Of a DNA stretch of 51,554 nt, positions 11,560 to 22,700 are shown one piece after another. A program made the position numbers and the translations under genes. The DNA comes from Spirogloea muscicola (lineage: Eukaryota > Streptophyta > Zygnematophyceae > Spirogloeales > Spirogloeaceae). How positions within the stretch are numbered: the stretch's first letter is position 1; every line of letters starts with the position of its first letter. The notes below the pieces were generated by a model. The model saw only the letters and a program-made list of their open reading frames with translations. It was not told the DNA's origin and made no database searches. Where the stretch lies: NCBI GenBank assembly GCA_009602725.1, contig WELB01000053.1:584162-635715 (forward strand), given 5' to 3'.

Positions 11560-14500
11560 ATGTCTGCTCGGAGGGCGGCACGCACGACGGCCGCGAGCGG
11601 CGGCGAGCTTGGCGCCGACAGGGGCCGAGTGGTAGCTGGCGGGGGAGACGACCAGGACGTCGGAGAAGGAGCAGAGGCGGCGGAGGACGAGGAAGAAGAC
11701 GAGGATGAGGAGGATGGAGAAGGAGACGACGATGATGGAGAGGAGGAGGAGGAAGAGATTGTGAAGGATGACGGTGATGACGACGGCGGCTGCGACGAGG
11801 ACGAGGACGAGGACGAGGACGATGACGAGGAGGTCGGTGACGAAGATGAGCAAGAGGAGGAGGAGGAGGAGGAGGAGGAGGAGGAGGAGGAGGAGGAGGA
11901 GGAGGAGGAGGAGGAGGAGGAGGAGGAGGAGGAGGAGGAGGAGGAGGGGGAGGATGAGGAGGCTGACCAGGAGGAGGAGGAGGAGGAGGAAGAGCAGGAG
12001 GATGGCTTGGCGGAGGAGTCCGAGTGGGAGCAAGACCTGCGGGCGCTGGCGCGCCGCAAGGCGCCGAGCGGCGGCGGTGGCGTTGAGAAGCGAGGCGACA
12101 GCGCGGAGAAAGACGGTGAGGAGATGGTGGAGGTGGAGGAAGGTGGGGATGACGATGAGGACGAGGACGAGGACGAGGAGGAGGAGGAGGGGCTGGAGGA
12201 CCTCGAGGACGAGGCCGCCATGCTGCACTTTGAAGACGGCGGCGACGCGCTCTCGCTCGTCGAGAAAGGCAACCCGGGCGACGCGCTCGAGCACTTTCGC
12301 CGCCTCGAGCTTGAGGCGCTTGCTGACCGCCGCGGTCGTCGAGGCGCCAGGTCCACCCGGTAAGCACCAGCATGCATACATTGCTGTTAGCACTTGCTAT
12401 TTGCACTTTCTGGACTTCCATCGTCCACCATCGTCGTGGTGGCTGCCATGTAATACACTTGTCAAGATGTGTGACTCTATCAGCTCTAGTCATCAAGCTC
12501 TATGCTAAGTCACTGACTCTGAAGATAATAGTGAGGCGACTGGCCTTATCCTTCCAAAGAGCCCCTTGGCATATGACCAAGCACTTGCTTGCTCAAGCAG
12601 AGACAGAATCATCTCGTACCAAAGTGCAGATGACTTGCCAATGCGGAGCTCTGATACTGTACATTCATAGTCTGATCTTGCTTGATCACTTCGTGTCGGC
12701 TTGATCAGGCTTCTGACCAGGCGGGAAGAGCAAGGGCAGGCTGCCGTCTTTGGTGCCAGTGTTGATGACATCTGGAAAGCCTCTGGCTCCAGGGGCAGAA
12801 GGGGTGCAAAAGAGGTTTGCATTTTCCTTTGTCATCCCCTTGAAAATTTAGCATCCAGTCAGCACTGCGTACCGAAAGGGCAATCATCAAATGTTGTTGC
12901 AGAGTCAAGGCTATTGCCTGCGGTATATTTTTATGATTACCCTGTATGTGTCCACTTCCATTAATTCTTAGTGGGCATCTGCAGAATTAGTCTTAGGTAT
13001 TTCTACTACTACATGAGTTGTCACGTCATTTCACCTATGACCATTAGTATTGGTGGCATAACTTCTGTTTGGTGCTGCTCAACTTCAGCAGCCAAGAGGT
13101 CGTGGCCGCAAGAAGCTGCCGCCTGGCGCCGCCAGGCTACCCCCTGAGGTCACGAAGAAGCTGGGGGAGGCAAACCTGCTCTACGCTTCTAGCAAGTTTG
13201 AGGAAGTAAGCGGTAGACAAAGCCCAGGTGTCTGAATAAACAGCTTTGTCTGAATGAACAATCTCAACATGGTGTGAGCTGGCGACAAGGGTGCTGAATC
13301 GGATCTATTCGATGGCTGTAATTGTAAGTAACAGCATGTTGTCTACATTACTCTACTCTTTGAGGTCCCCATATTTCACTGGCAATCACTCATCCACAGG
13401 CTGCAGAGCTGCTGACGGACGTCATCCGGCTTGCCCCCAACATCCCAGACTCGTACCACACACTCGGCCTCCTATATGATGCCATGGGCAACAGGAAGAA
13501 GGCGTTGAGCTTCTACATGCTTGCTGCTCACCTGACCCCCAAGGACAGCTCCTTATGGAAGCGGCTCGCTGCATGGTCAATGTAAGCCTTAGGAGGGAGT
13601 ATCACAGCTTCTTGCCACGGATTTCTGACCGTTGTTGCAACGGTCCTCCTTGGAGCCTTATCCACTTCCAGGATGAGTGTCACCTGTTACTTTCTGAGAT
13701 AATGTGCTAGTGACAAAGAGAGATGCACTCTTCCAGTGGAGGACAGATTGACATGCAGCGTGCTAAAGCTTTGTGGTATTGCATGTGCTTGTGGCCCTTC
13801 AGGGAAGAAGGTAACGCCTCGCAAGCTATCTACTGTCTCAAGAAGGTCATCAGATTTGACCCTGAGGATATGGACGCACGGTAAGAAAACCTCAACCACA
13901 GGACTACTTGCAGCTGAATCGCATCTGTCAACAACTCCAGCCCATTACTTTTCTGGCTTGGACAAATCGGACAAGTGCTCTCATGTGAAATGTTTACATG
14001 AAGAACCACTGGCAGGTGGGCTCGAGCCCTGTTGTATGCTGAGTCACAATGAGAACCATTGGCAGGTGGGACCGAGCCCTCTTGTATGCTGAGCTTCTGG
14101 ACTTTGAGAGAGCAGCTCGGAGCTTTGAGCAGATACAGTCTCTGAGGCCAGGTGATTGCGAGGTCGTGAAGATGCTTGCAAGAGTATGTGCCTCTGCTCC
14201 ATGAGCCCGATCAACTAGAATCTGTTGATTTTGCATTTGCCCAGCTGGAGCACTTAATTTTGAATGTAACACATGAGATACCTCCTACCTCTGTTCTTTT
14301 ATGCTCAAATTGGGCATTTAAGTACGTCATAATCTTCCAGAACTCTAGCAAATCATCCGAGTACTGGCCCGTCAGCCCGTGATTCATGGCCCCCATGACA
14401 TATTATCTAGGTAGTCTTCCACACTCATACATTGATCTCCTCACATTCAGATGTATCACCGCATGGGCAATTCCCAAAAGGCCATCAAAGTCCTGGACGA

Positions 14501-17500
14501 CTTTGCAAAAGAGCATCCGCAAGAAGTGGACCTAACAGCAGTCAACATCATGGCGGAGCTTCATATGGACAATGGCGACTTTGAAAACGCAATTCGGCTA
14601 GTGGAACGCGCTAGGGAGTCGCTCTGCCATGACAAGCTCTTGCCAATTGACCTCAACATAAAAGCTGGAATCTGTTATGCTTACCTGGGGGATCTTCTTA
14701 GAGCCGAGGTTGGCAGTGGTGCCTGACCCTTCCTGCAACTTCTCAAAAGCAGCTGCGTGAGCTAAAAGACATGGGAGCTCTTTACAGTAGACTACCAATG
14801 CTTAGGTAAAGCCTTGCAGGAGCAGTAAGGCTTGAGGATGCCCATGCTGACAAGCTCACCTCTAAATGCTGCTGCAGACCTTTTTTGGAGCCCTTGCCTT
14901 AGACAAGATGTCTGAATTTGGGGATCTTGTGGCTGATGTTGCTGACTGCTACATGGCCATCAAGGAGCCTAAGCGAGCATTGCACTACCTCCTCCTCCTC
15001 CTTGAGGCTGCTGATCAAAGTAGCAAGGTACTTCTTAAACAGGCCATGATGTCTTTGGAGGTGCAACCAGCTTCTGTAATGCCCAAGAACGGCGACAACT
15101 GTGTAAATAATTTATGGTCCCCATGATGACTGCTCAGTGCGTCCCTCAACTTCTTGGCATTGTTTGATTAACAGCCTCCGCTTTGGTTGAAAGTGGCCAG
15201 CTGTTATCTGGCTACTGGAGATGCTGATGCAGCTATACAGACTTACAAGCAAGGTGCCGGCTGCACTTCTTTCTATCAACAGGCTATGTTGCTTGGAGTA
15301 CTTAGCAGCTTCAAGGTTGCTCAGAGCTGGATTTTTGAGGGAGATTGTGGTTGCTTGATCTGCTCACACGTGCATTCCACTAGTATGTGGTTGTGTCCTG
15401 GCTTTACATGCTCAAGGCCATTTGCCATCACCTGATGCTTGTCACGAAGAGTCTGCTGCTGCCCTTCTAAAGGATGCTGTTGCTTTCCCCAGTTATCAAG
15501 GCAATGCCAGCGAATGTGGAGGCAAGGCTTGCATTATCCCAGTTGCTGGTCAACTCAGGCAAGGAGGAGGAAGCAGTTGCCATACTTAGTCCGCCTCCTC
15601 AAGGTGGTACTCACCTCCAATGCAGAGCCCATGGCTGATGTTGGTTAACCTTGGACCACCCCTTTCACGATGCTCATTTTGACACATCATGAAAATTCGT
15701 TTGTGGTGCTGGCTACTTTGAAAATGGTCACAAAGCAGCTATCACTCGCTCATTATCGTTCCTATGGCAGCCACTGCAGAGTCTGCAGGGGCTTGGTGGA
15801 AGGAAGGTGGCGTAAGAATGAAGAGGGCTGAGCTTCAGCACAAGCTTGGAAGAATGGGGCCGTTTTTGGAGATTGCACTCCCGCTTGTCAAGGAGGCGTT
15901 GGAGGTTGAGTTGAGCAGAAATCGAGTATAGTCCTTGATGCCATATACCATTGCCGACCTGTTTCACTTTGTTATTGCCTGACAAGTGGCTTTGTGCACT
16001 GAACTATCTAGTGTATTCGTAAGATCAATAAATCAAGGTATGAAGTTTTGCTCCTAAAGCTTAAGGTCTTTCTCGCTCTGTCAACGGAGGTGCAGCAAAA
16101 GAGTGGTTGAGTGATAGAGCAACACCTTCTGGTTTCGTCCATTCAGCTGCTGGTTGTAATTTGGCACTGCCTGATGATTGAAAGTGTCTCTGGGTGCATG
16201 CTCAGTTTCGTCTATGAAGATACTGTGTGCTTACGAAGCATGTGCTCATGGCCCAGGAAATTAAGGAGCATAAGAGACGGTTTCCAGGGCAACGAAGGCT
16301 GATGCCTATGCACTCTGTTCCGTCGGTGAGGGAGGACAGGGATGATATATTCCATGGATACCAGCCCAGTGTTCCGCGCTCCCTAACGTAAGCAGTAATA
16401 GCAAGTGCGATCATTATTTTGCATTTACAAGTTGGCCTCAAATACCCAACTGCTTTGCTAGCATCAGTAGCCGAGGCCAAGTGCCGAGGCCAAGTGGCAG
16501 GACCGTTGCTCGACAATGGCCGTGCAGATGACGAAGCACACTGTCTTTAGTTGCAAGGACCCACATTTCTGATCTGGATGAGATGTGAGGCTGACAATGA
16601 AGTCCTCGCGGAATGAACACAATATTTAAATTGCTTATTCGTATAGGCCATGTTCACCCTGATATCTGCAGGGCACGAGTGGCGAGGAAAAGGAAGCGGG
16701 AAGAGGAGAGGAAGGCAGCAAAGGAGAGAGCTGGTGAAGCCAATGAGAGTCCCTCCGAGGAGGAAGCGGTGTGCTCCTCACAGTAACGACTCTAATCGAA
16801 ATTGTCGTGTTCCTTTGACTCAATAAGCTGGGGCAAATTGCAGCTGCCATGTCTGTGTTCATCTTGTTTGTTGTTTGTTCCTGCTTCAGCAGCTGTGTCC
16901 TGAGTCGCATGTGATCACTATGTTGATTAGCACCACATAAGTCTGCAAGGTTGTGCTTCACTGCGTCAAGAAAGCATCCCTCAGTACAGCAACTGATACA
17001 ACGGTCTGGCTTGCAGCTTCCACCGACAAAGCCCTCTCCGCTTCCAGGGCTTCTTCAAGAGGAAGCGCCCTTCCAGCTGCTGCTGAAGGTGATCTGACAC
17101 GCCTGCCTAAGTGAAGTAACTCATGCCATGCATGTGACGGTTGTCGAATGCTGAGTGCGATTGACACGTGGTCCTTGCACTTAAGGGAAGGGACTGCAAG
17201 GTCGTACAGTGGACGTGCGGTCCTTGTAATTAAGGGAAGGGACTGCACAGTTTGGCTGATGGACAAACGGCTGCATGGGCAGGTCTGCAAGGCCCTGATG
17301 GCAGTGGGGCGCGCTGAGGACGCAGAGCGCATGGTGGAGACATGCCTGCAGATTGGCAAGGGCATGGGCCGTAAGCGGCGGGTGCAGCTCAAGGCTCTGC
17401 AGCCAAGTGAGTGCCAACACGTCAGGTTACCTCACCTTGCAGATTGAACGAGCTCAGTATTTGGCACTGCACAGCCAAGTGCTACACCAGAGCCGCGTCC

Positions 17501-18949
17501 TTCAGTGTGATGTTGCTGCTCTGTGAGGGCAGGCATCAAGTACGAGACTGCTGAGGGCGAGGGGCGGCTGGGCGCCCTCCAGCACGTGCTGCTGCAAAAG
17601 CCCCACGGCGCCGCTGCCTGGAACCTCTACCACCAGGCTGTGTCCAGGTGCGATTGCGGCACCACCCTACCTCTCACTCGCTCGTCCTTCTTCCCCCATC
17701 TGTCTCCTTGGCAGCGATAATCATTTACTTCGACGAACACAACTGAATGTCACTGAAACCAGGAGAATAAGGGGAGGTCTATGGGAGTTCTAACATGTGG
17801 GTTGCACATCTTCTGCCCTATGTTGCACGTCTTCTGCCCACCATGATGATGTGGGTCCTGTGTCAGCGGCAGCAGCAGGGGCAAGGTGGGCAAGCCCGAG
17901 AAGCACCACAAGTTCGTGCAACACGTGCTCGGGCGGGTTCCCGACTGCATCCCCGCATTGGTGCTGCTGGCGCACCACTATGCGGCGCTCGGGCACTTCC
18001 AGACGGCGCTGCGGTACTACCTCAAGGCGTATCGGCTGCAGCCATCCCAGCCGCTCCTCTCGCTATGCATCGGTAAGGAGCTGCAACTCAGCAGCCTCGC
18101 CCAGTGGCCTTCTACTTGCCGGATGCTTTAAGAGCTTGTCCTCTTGGAATAGTCTAGGTTCAGCCATCACTTCTTGGCGGGACACCAATTCTCTGTGACC
18201 ACCAATGCTCTTAGACCAGTTTCCACTGGCTCAGCAGAGCCTGCAAGTGGGGTGGGATGACGTGCGTGCAGGCGTGGCGCTTGTGAACCTTGTGGGCACA
18301 GTGCGGCTGCTCAACCGCAACCAGGCGGTGCTGCAGGCATTTGCATTCCTGTACAAGTACGAGCAGCTGACCGCCAAGTCCCAGGTGCAGCCGGTTGCCT
18401 CTCGCGCCTCACCCATATGCTCCTCAGCTTTCACCACACTCTCTAGCCGCTCCTCTTTCTGCTGCTTCTCCAGCGCTCTTCTCTTGCCACCTGCCAGGAA
18501 GCCTGCTCTCTTGGATCTCCTGCCAAATGCAGTAAGCTGCTAGACACCTGAGCTCCAATGCTAAACCCTTGTGGCGCTGTCCTCCGCTTCGTCGCCAGGA
18601 GTCGCAGTACAACCTGGGCCGGGCCTACCACCAGCTGGGGCTGGTCCACCTCGCGGTGCCCTACTACGAACGGGCCCTGGCCTCCCGGCCGCCCCTCGAG
18701 CTGCGCACCATGCTCGGCAGTGATGGCACGGTTGAGGGCGCCACTACCACCAGCCCTGCCACCACCGGCCCCGGCCAGCCACTGCCGCCGGAGGACGCTG
18801 GCCCTGGGCAGTCACCGGCACCCCCGGTGCTTGACGGCAGCTCCTGCGACCTGCAGCGCGAGGCTGCCCACAACCTGGCGCTGATCTACCGGGCGAGCGG
18901 CGCCTCGAACCTTGCGGTCATGCTGCTCCAGGACTACTGCACGGTGTAG
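11560..18949 (+). CDS. GTF3C3: TFIIIC TPR subunit GTF3C3/TFC4 (tau131)
   Basis: Subunit of RNA polymerase III factor TFIIIC; in yeast and mammals its TPR repeats contact TFIIIB and help place it upstream of tRNA and 5S genes. I read 18 exons with consistent phases: 11560-12359, 13097-13205, 13400-13581, 13803-13880, 14066-14183, 14451-14708, 14878-15027, 15175-15253, 15493-15603, 15771-15925, 16239-16387, 16672-16768, 17017-17088, 17283-17406, 17533-17647, 17876-18072, 18272-18384, 18599-18949 (1085 aa). Residues 1-265 are extremely acidic, as in the family. TPRs follow (YHTLGLLYDAMGNRKKALSF, MYHRMGNSQKAIKVLDDF and others), then a linker containing DDIFHGYQPSVP, then more TPRs ending in LGRAYHQLGLVHLAVPYYER and NLALIYRASGASNLAV. 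Exon 11 could instead start at 16257, and exon 16 could start 3 bases later. A Gly/Pro-rich insert sits between the last two TPR helices. Confidence 0.92.
11854..11946 (+). repeat. (GAG)31 trinucleotide tract coding polyglutamate
   Basis: Thirty-one uninterrupted GAG codons lie in exon 1 of GTF3C3, surrounded by further GAG/GAC/GAT-rich sequence. The tract is in frame and only lengthens the acidic N-terminus, so its length is probably polymorphic. It also creates long spurious open frames on both strands. Confidence 0.95.
14003..14096 (+). repeat. Tandem duplication of a GTF3C3 splice acceptor and exon start
   Basis: Two 41-base copies, 50 bases apart, begin GAACCA(C/T)TGGCAGGTGGG and end TTGTATGCTGAG, differing at about four positions. 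The second copy (from 14053) is the start of exon 5. The first copy keeps the acceptor but, if used, reads WARALLYAESQ and then stops at TGA. Confidence 0.85.
17167..17248 (+). repeat. Two-copy tandem repeat in GTF3C3 intron 13
   Basis: Two copies of about 33 bases with the core TTAAGGGAAGGGACTGCA are offset by about 49 bases. They lie between exons 13 and 14, and the second copy ends about 35 bases before the acceptor of exon 14. Confidence 0.75.
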
Positions 18950-19718
18950 CTCTGGACATGGTGGGCTCCAGGATGGTCGCCATTGACTGCTTTCTCTTGA
19001 GGAAGTGCATTGGCATTCGTGTGGCCTCTGCTGGAGCCTAAGCCAGGCTTTTGCCTCCAATGAGCACCAGCGATGGGGCTCAGCACGATACTCCACCTGG
19101 GCACAAACCAGATAGTGCTACCAGAAAGCGGTGCCGCAAACCTTGCCCTTCATAGTAAGCCACTCTTGGGGCCTCTCACTCGTGCCTTGGTTGTCATCAC
19201 TAGGCCCTTCATTACCTTTCCGGACCTGGTCACGAAGGATAGCTGGGCCACGAAAGCTTGGCTTGCTTGTGCTTGCCAAGCTTGGAGAGCACCGCAGCTC
19301 CTGTGCGCTTCTGAGAGCGCTCCTCACACTGAGCGCAAAGCAAGGTTCATAGCGCCAAAGAGCATGGGCGCAGCAGCTTGCTGGAACAGCGAGGCGGATT
19401 TCGACTGAAGAGGGCCCACGTAGCTCAACCACGCCCCCGCGATCTTGCGCCAAGGCTTTGCTGGCCCAAACTTCAGTTCAGGTGCCACGAATGCAAGTTT
19501 GCATTTGTGAAAGTGAGCGAGAGTGAGGAAGAGAGGGTAGAGAGCGTAAAAGGTGGGGAGAGGGAGGAGTAAGAGAAGGAGAAATCACGCGCCGCAAATT
19601 TGGCTTCAGCTCTGGCTCGCTGAGCGCCGGCAAGTGGCCACCAACTCCTGCAGGAGGTCCCTGGAGTTGGCCGTCACTGTCCTTAGCTCCACATGGAAGC
19701 ACTGCCATCACAATCATG
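18950..19718. other. Convergent 3' intergenic stretch between GTF3C3 and WAPL
   Basis: GTF3C3 ends at 18949 (plus) and WAPL ends near 19719 (minus), so this is tail-to-tail spacer holding both 3' ends. I see a GAGAGA-rich patch near 19510-19575 and nothing recognisable as a gene or mobile element. Confidence 0.5.
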
Positions 19719-22700
19719 TCACCACCATCTCAGCTCAAATCTCTTCGTCTGCTGAGCATCTTGGGAGCAGCCACGGGGAGCGGGAGCAGGGCTGACCATG
19801 AAGCGCTCCACAACAGGTGCCAGGCTGCTCAGGTTGCCGCCCGGCAGCAGGATGCTCATCTTGGTCCTTGCCACCCGGCTGCTCCATGTGGGCCAGACAA
19901 AAAAGTCAAGTAGAACTTAGATATTTCGGAAGCTGCAGTATCATCTTCACGTATCTCCACCTAGCTATGAGCAAGACATTGTTGATACAAATACGATAAC
20001 TCTCCAACTTTTGGAAATTTAGAGATAATGAGCAGCAAAGCACTGGAGAAGCTAAATGGAGCAGGGATACAAGGACACTCATTTCTGCTTCTGGAAATCA
20101 GCAGGAGCATAGTGAAAGATAAGGTGATACCTGGCCTTCGAAAGCAGAGCAAGCAGGAGGGCTGTGTAGGACTCAACAATCATGTCCTCAGCTTCACGTT
20201 GGCCCTCTTGGTACTGCTCCTCAGCACCCAGCTGAGACCCATCGGTACCCGCCGTCTCAAGCTCGGGGTATCAATAAGGGCCCATGTCAATCTATGCTAC
20301 CCTGACTCTCTTGACAGGTTGGGAACAAAGTTGAACACCAGAAGTGAGATGTACATTTGCCGCTTCATCATGGAATGCTTGGATTGAGGGCATACGGCAG
20401 CTATAAGCTAGCACACTAGCTAGTGCTTCATCAATAAATCACGTAGTGCTACGCACCCTCTGCATGACTGCCCTTGCCCACGTACTGACCTGCAATTCTG
20501 ATTCGTTAACTGCTTGTTCAGCATCTCTGGCTCTCTGCTTGCTAAGGAAGAGGTCACAGAGAAATGACAGAAGCTCCACGCTAGAGCATTCTTCATGGTC
20601 ATGCCATTTGCTACTGTCTGGTGCTGGTACTTCCATGCTCGCCAGACTTTCTCTGTGTGGTAGCAAGACATGTATACCGGGATGAGAACACAGTGCTGTT
20701 GGCTGCCAAGTACAAGTAAGACAGTGGCAGTGAGGACTGGGTGAACCTGTTGACTTCATCCTTTTCCACAAGATTGACAAGTGCTCCAAGGCAAACCACC
20801 AGAATATCCACTTCCTCAAACTTTTTACAAGCATGGCAGGTTGCCACTGAAGCCTTGCTGTTTGCCCCCCTTCTTTCGACCTCAGCGAGCTGCCTTCCTT
20901 GGTTGCAGAAGCATGAGCAACAGCAGCTCAAGATAAGGGAAGAAAGAACAACAAGCCCTCCACAGGCTGCCACCTGGCCTGTCCCCAGGCTCGTCTCATT
21001 CGTCAGATTCATGAGGACCTAGCCACAGAGAACCATACTTGGATGTCAGTTCATGCAATGGTAGAGACAAAATGGCCATATACTAAACACAGCATGAAAA
21101 CGGCAATGCACCTTCTTCAAGGCCGCTGCCAATCAATAGAGGTGATGTGAAGTAGAACCAATCACGGCTTCAAGAAGTTTCTAAACTTCAAAGCCCTCAG
21201 TCGTGGCTTTCTAGTGTTGGTTCTAGAAGAACAGTGTTGCTGGTACAGATGCTTCAGAGACAGAAAGAGCATCACCTTGACTGCAGCCACCAAGCACTCT
21301 CCCACAAGAGTGACTTCCTTGCTTCGCTCGTCTTTACATTCAAGTACACTATTAGACACATTGCCTGCATCATCCTCTAGAAATTTTGGTCTTGAGCTTC
21401 CACGTGACATGCCTGCCGGTGCTGCTTGCTTCAAAAACACACGGTGTTCTCCAGATTCTACTAGAACCGAAGGCAAGAGCACCTTGTCCTCCTGCTTGTC
21501 ACGCTGCTTGTGCTTGTCTTGCTCACTCTCCCTGCTCAGGGGTGTTGATTGCGCACTCACAAATCGTCCAGAGAAGTCAGCAAGGCCACTTGAGAATCGT
21601 CTCTGCTCAACCTCAGCATTCAAATCCTCTTCAAATGCAAATGGATCATCCTGTGCATCATCCTCGTGAAGAATTGCTCTCTTTGGCTCTAAATTTCCCT
21701 TGATCTTGGCTAGTGCACTTCTACCATGTCCTGCTAGATCATGGAACAGAGACAAGGTCACATCAGTCGTTGGCAGACTCAACCTGCATGTTAAGCAGGC
21801 TCAGCATCTGCTCTAAACATCTAATGATGCTGGCCATCAACAATCATGCCCATGTCTACGACTTTATCTATATGCAATTTGCATGCATACACAGACTACT
21901 GCCTGTTGGGCAAGCCTTGGAGCGAAGCAGTCTGCACAGCCACAAACCTTTAGCTTCTGATCCATCTGTCCTCATTCTTGTGCCTCCACTCTTCACGTTA
22001 CTTTCTAATTTCTTCTCACTTTCCCTCGATGAGAAATGTTGCGCCAAGCAGACTGGTGGGCTCTTTACAATTATGTCCATTGCTTGCAGGGAAGGAGCAG
22101 CTTGGCAACAGGTTGCAAGTGAACCATGATTGTCATCCACTGGTGAAAGAATGTTTCCTCTGCCTATTCTCTTGGCTCCATCCTGAGAAGCTGCCTTGTG
22201 GAAAGATAGCTTGGTAGAATTTTGGAGCACATGTTTCAATTCTGCACAGATTACATGGCATATGTCATTTATGTCTTAGAACAGTGATTGGACTGCAGAA
22301 CCTGGATGCAGTGATGGGATTTTCTGCTACAGCAGTTCGAGTGGACTTGGGGCAATCAAGCATGCTTACGTCTCAGGAAATCAATGACACTTAGGAGAAA
22401 TGAAATGAACAGCTCTGGTTGGTCAATGCCATCAGCCTTGCTGGCACCCACTTTCATTCCAAGGAGGTGCAACTGCCATAACAGAGAGAATGACCATCAG
22501 TTGAGCAGCTTGCTCGTTCAAAGAACCATAGCATCAGTACATTTATAAAAAGTTGAACTGCAATACTAGGCTCACATGCTTCCAAAGTATGCTCTTCTGC
22601 CGGTTGTGAGCTGACCTGGTTTGCTTGACTAAAGAAACTGACATTTTCCAAGATCCGCATGCAACTCAGGAGCGTCTTCACATCCGTGGACAAAGATACA

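Noticed and set aside
10783-12393. Very long minus-strand frames of poly-leucine, poly-proline and poly-serine opposite GTF3C3 exon 1
   Set aside because: They are shadows of the (GAG)n acidic tract on the coding strand.
13290-13326. A possible mini-exon (VLNRIYSMAVI) between GTF3C3 exons 2 and 3
   Set aside because: Exons 2 and 3 join in phase 0 to give a complete TPR; adding it would disrupt the repeat.
15420-15492. A frame reading SPDACHEESAAALLKDAVAFP just before GTF3C3 exon 9
   Set aside because: It looks protein-like but is out of frame with exon 9, and skipping it gives correct phase and an uninterrupted family alignment; treated as intron.
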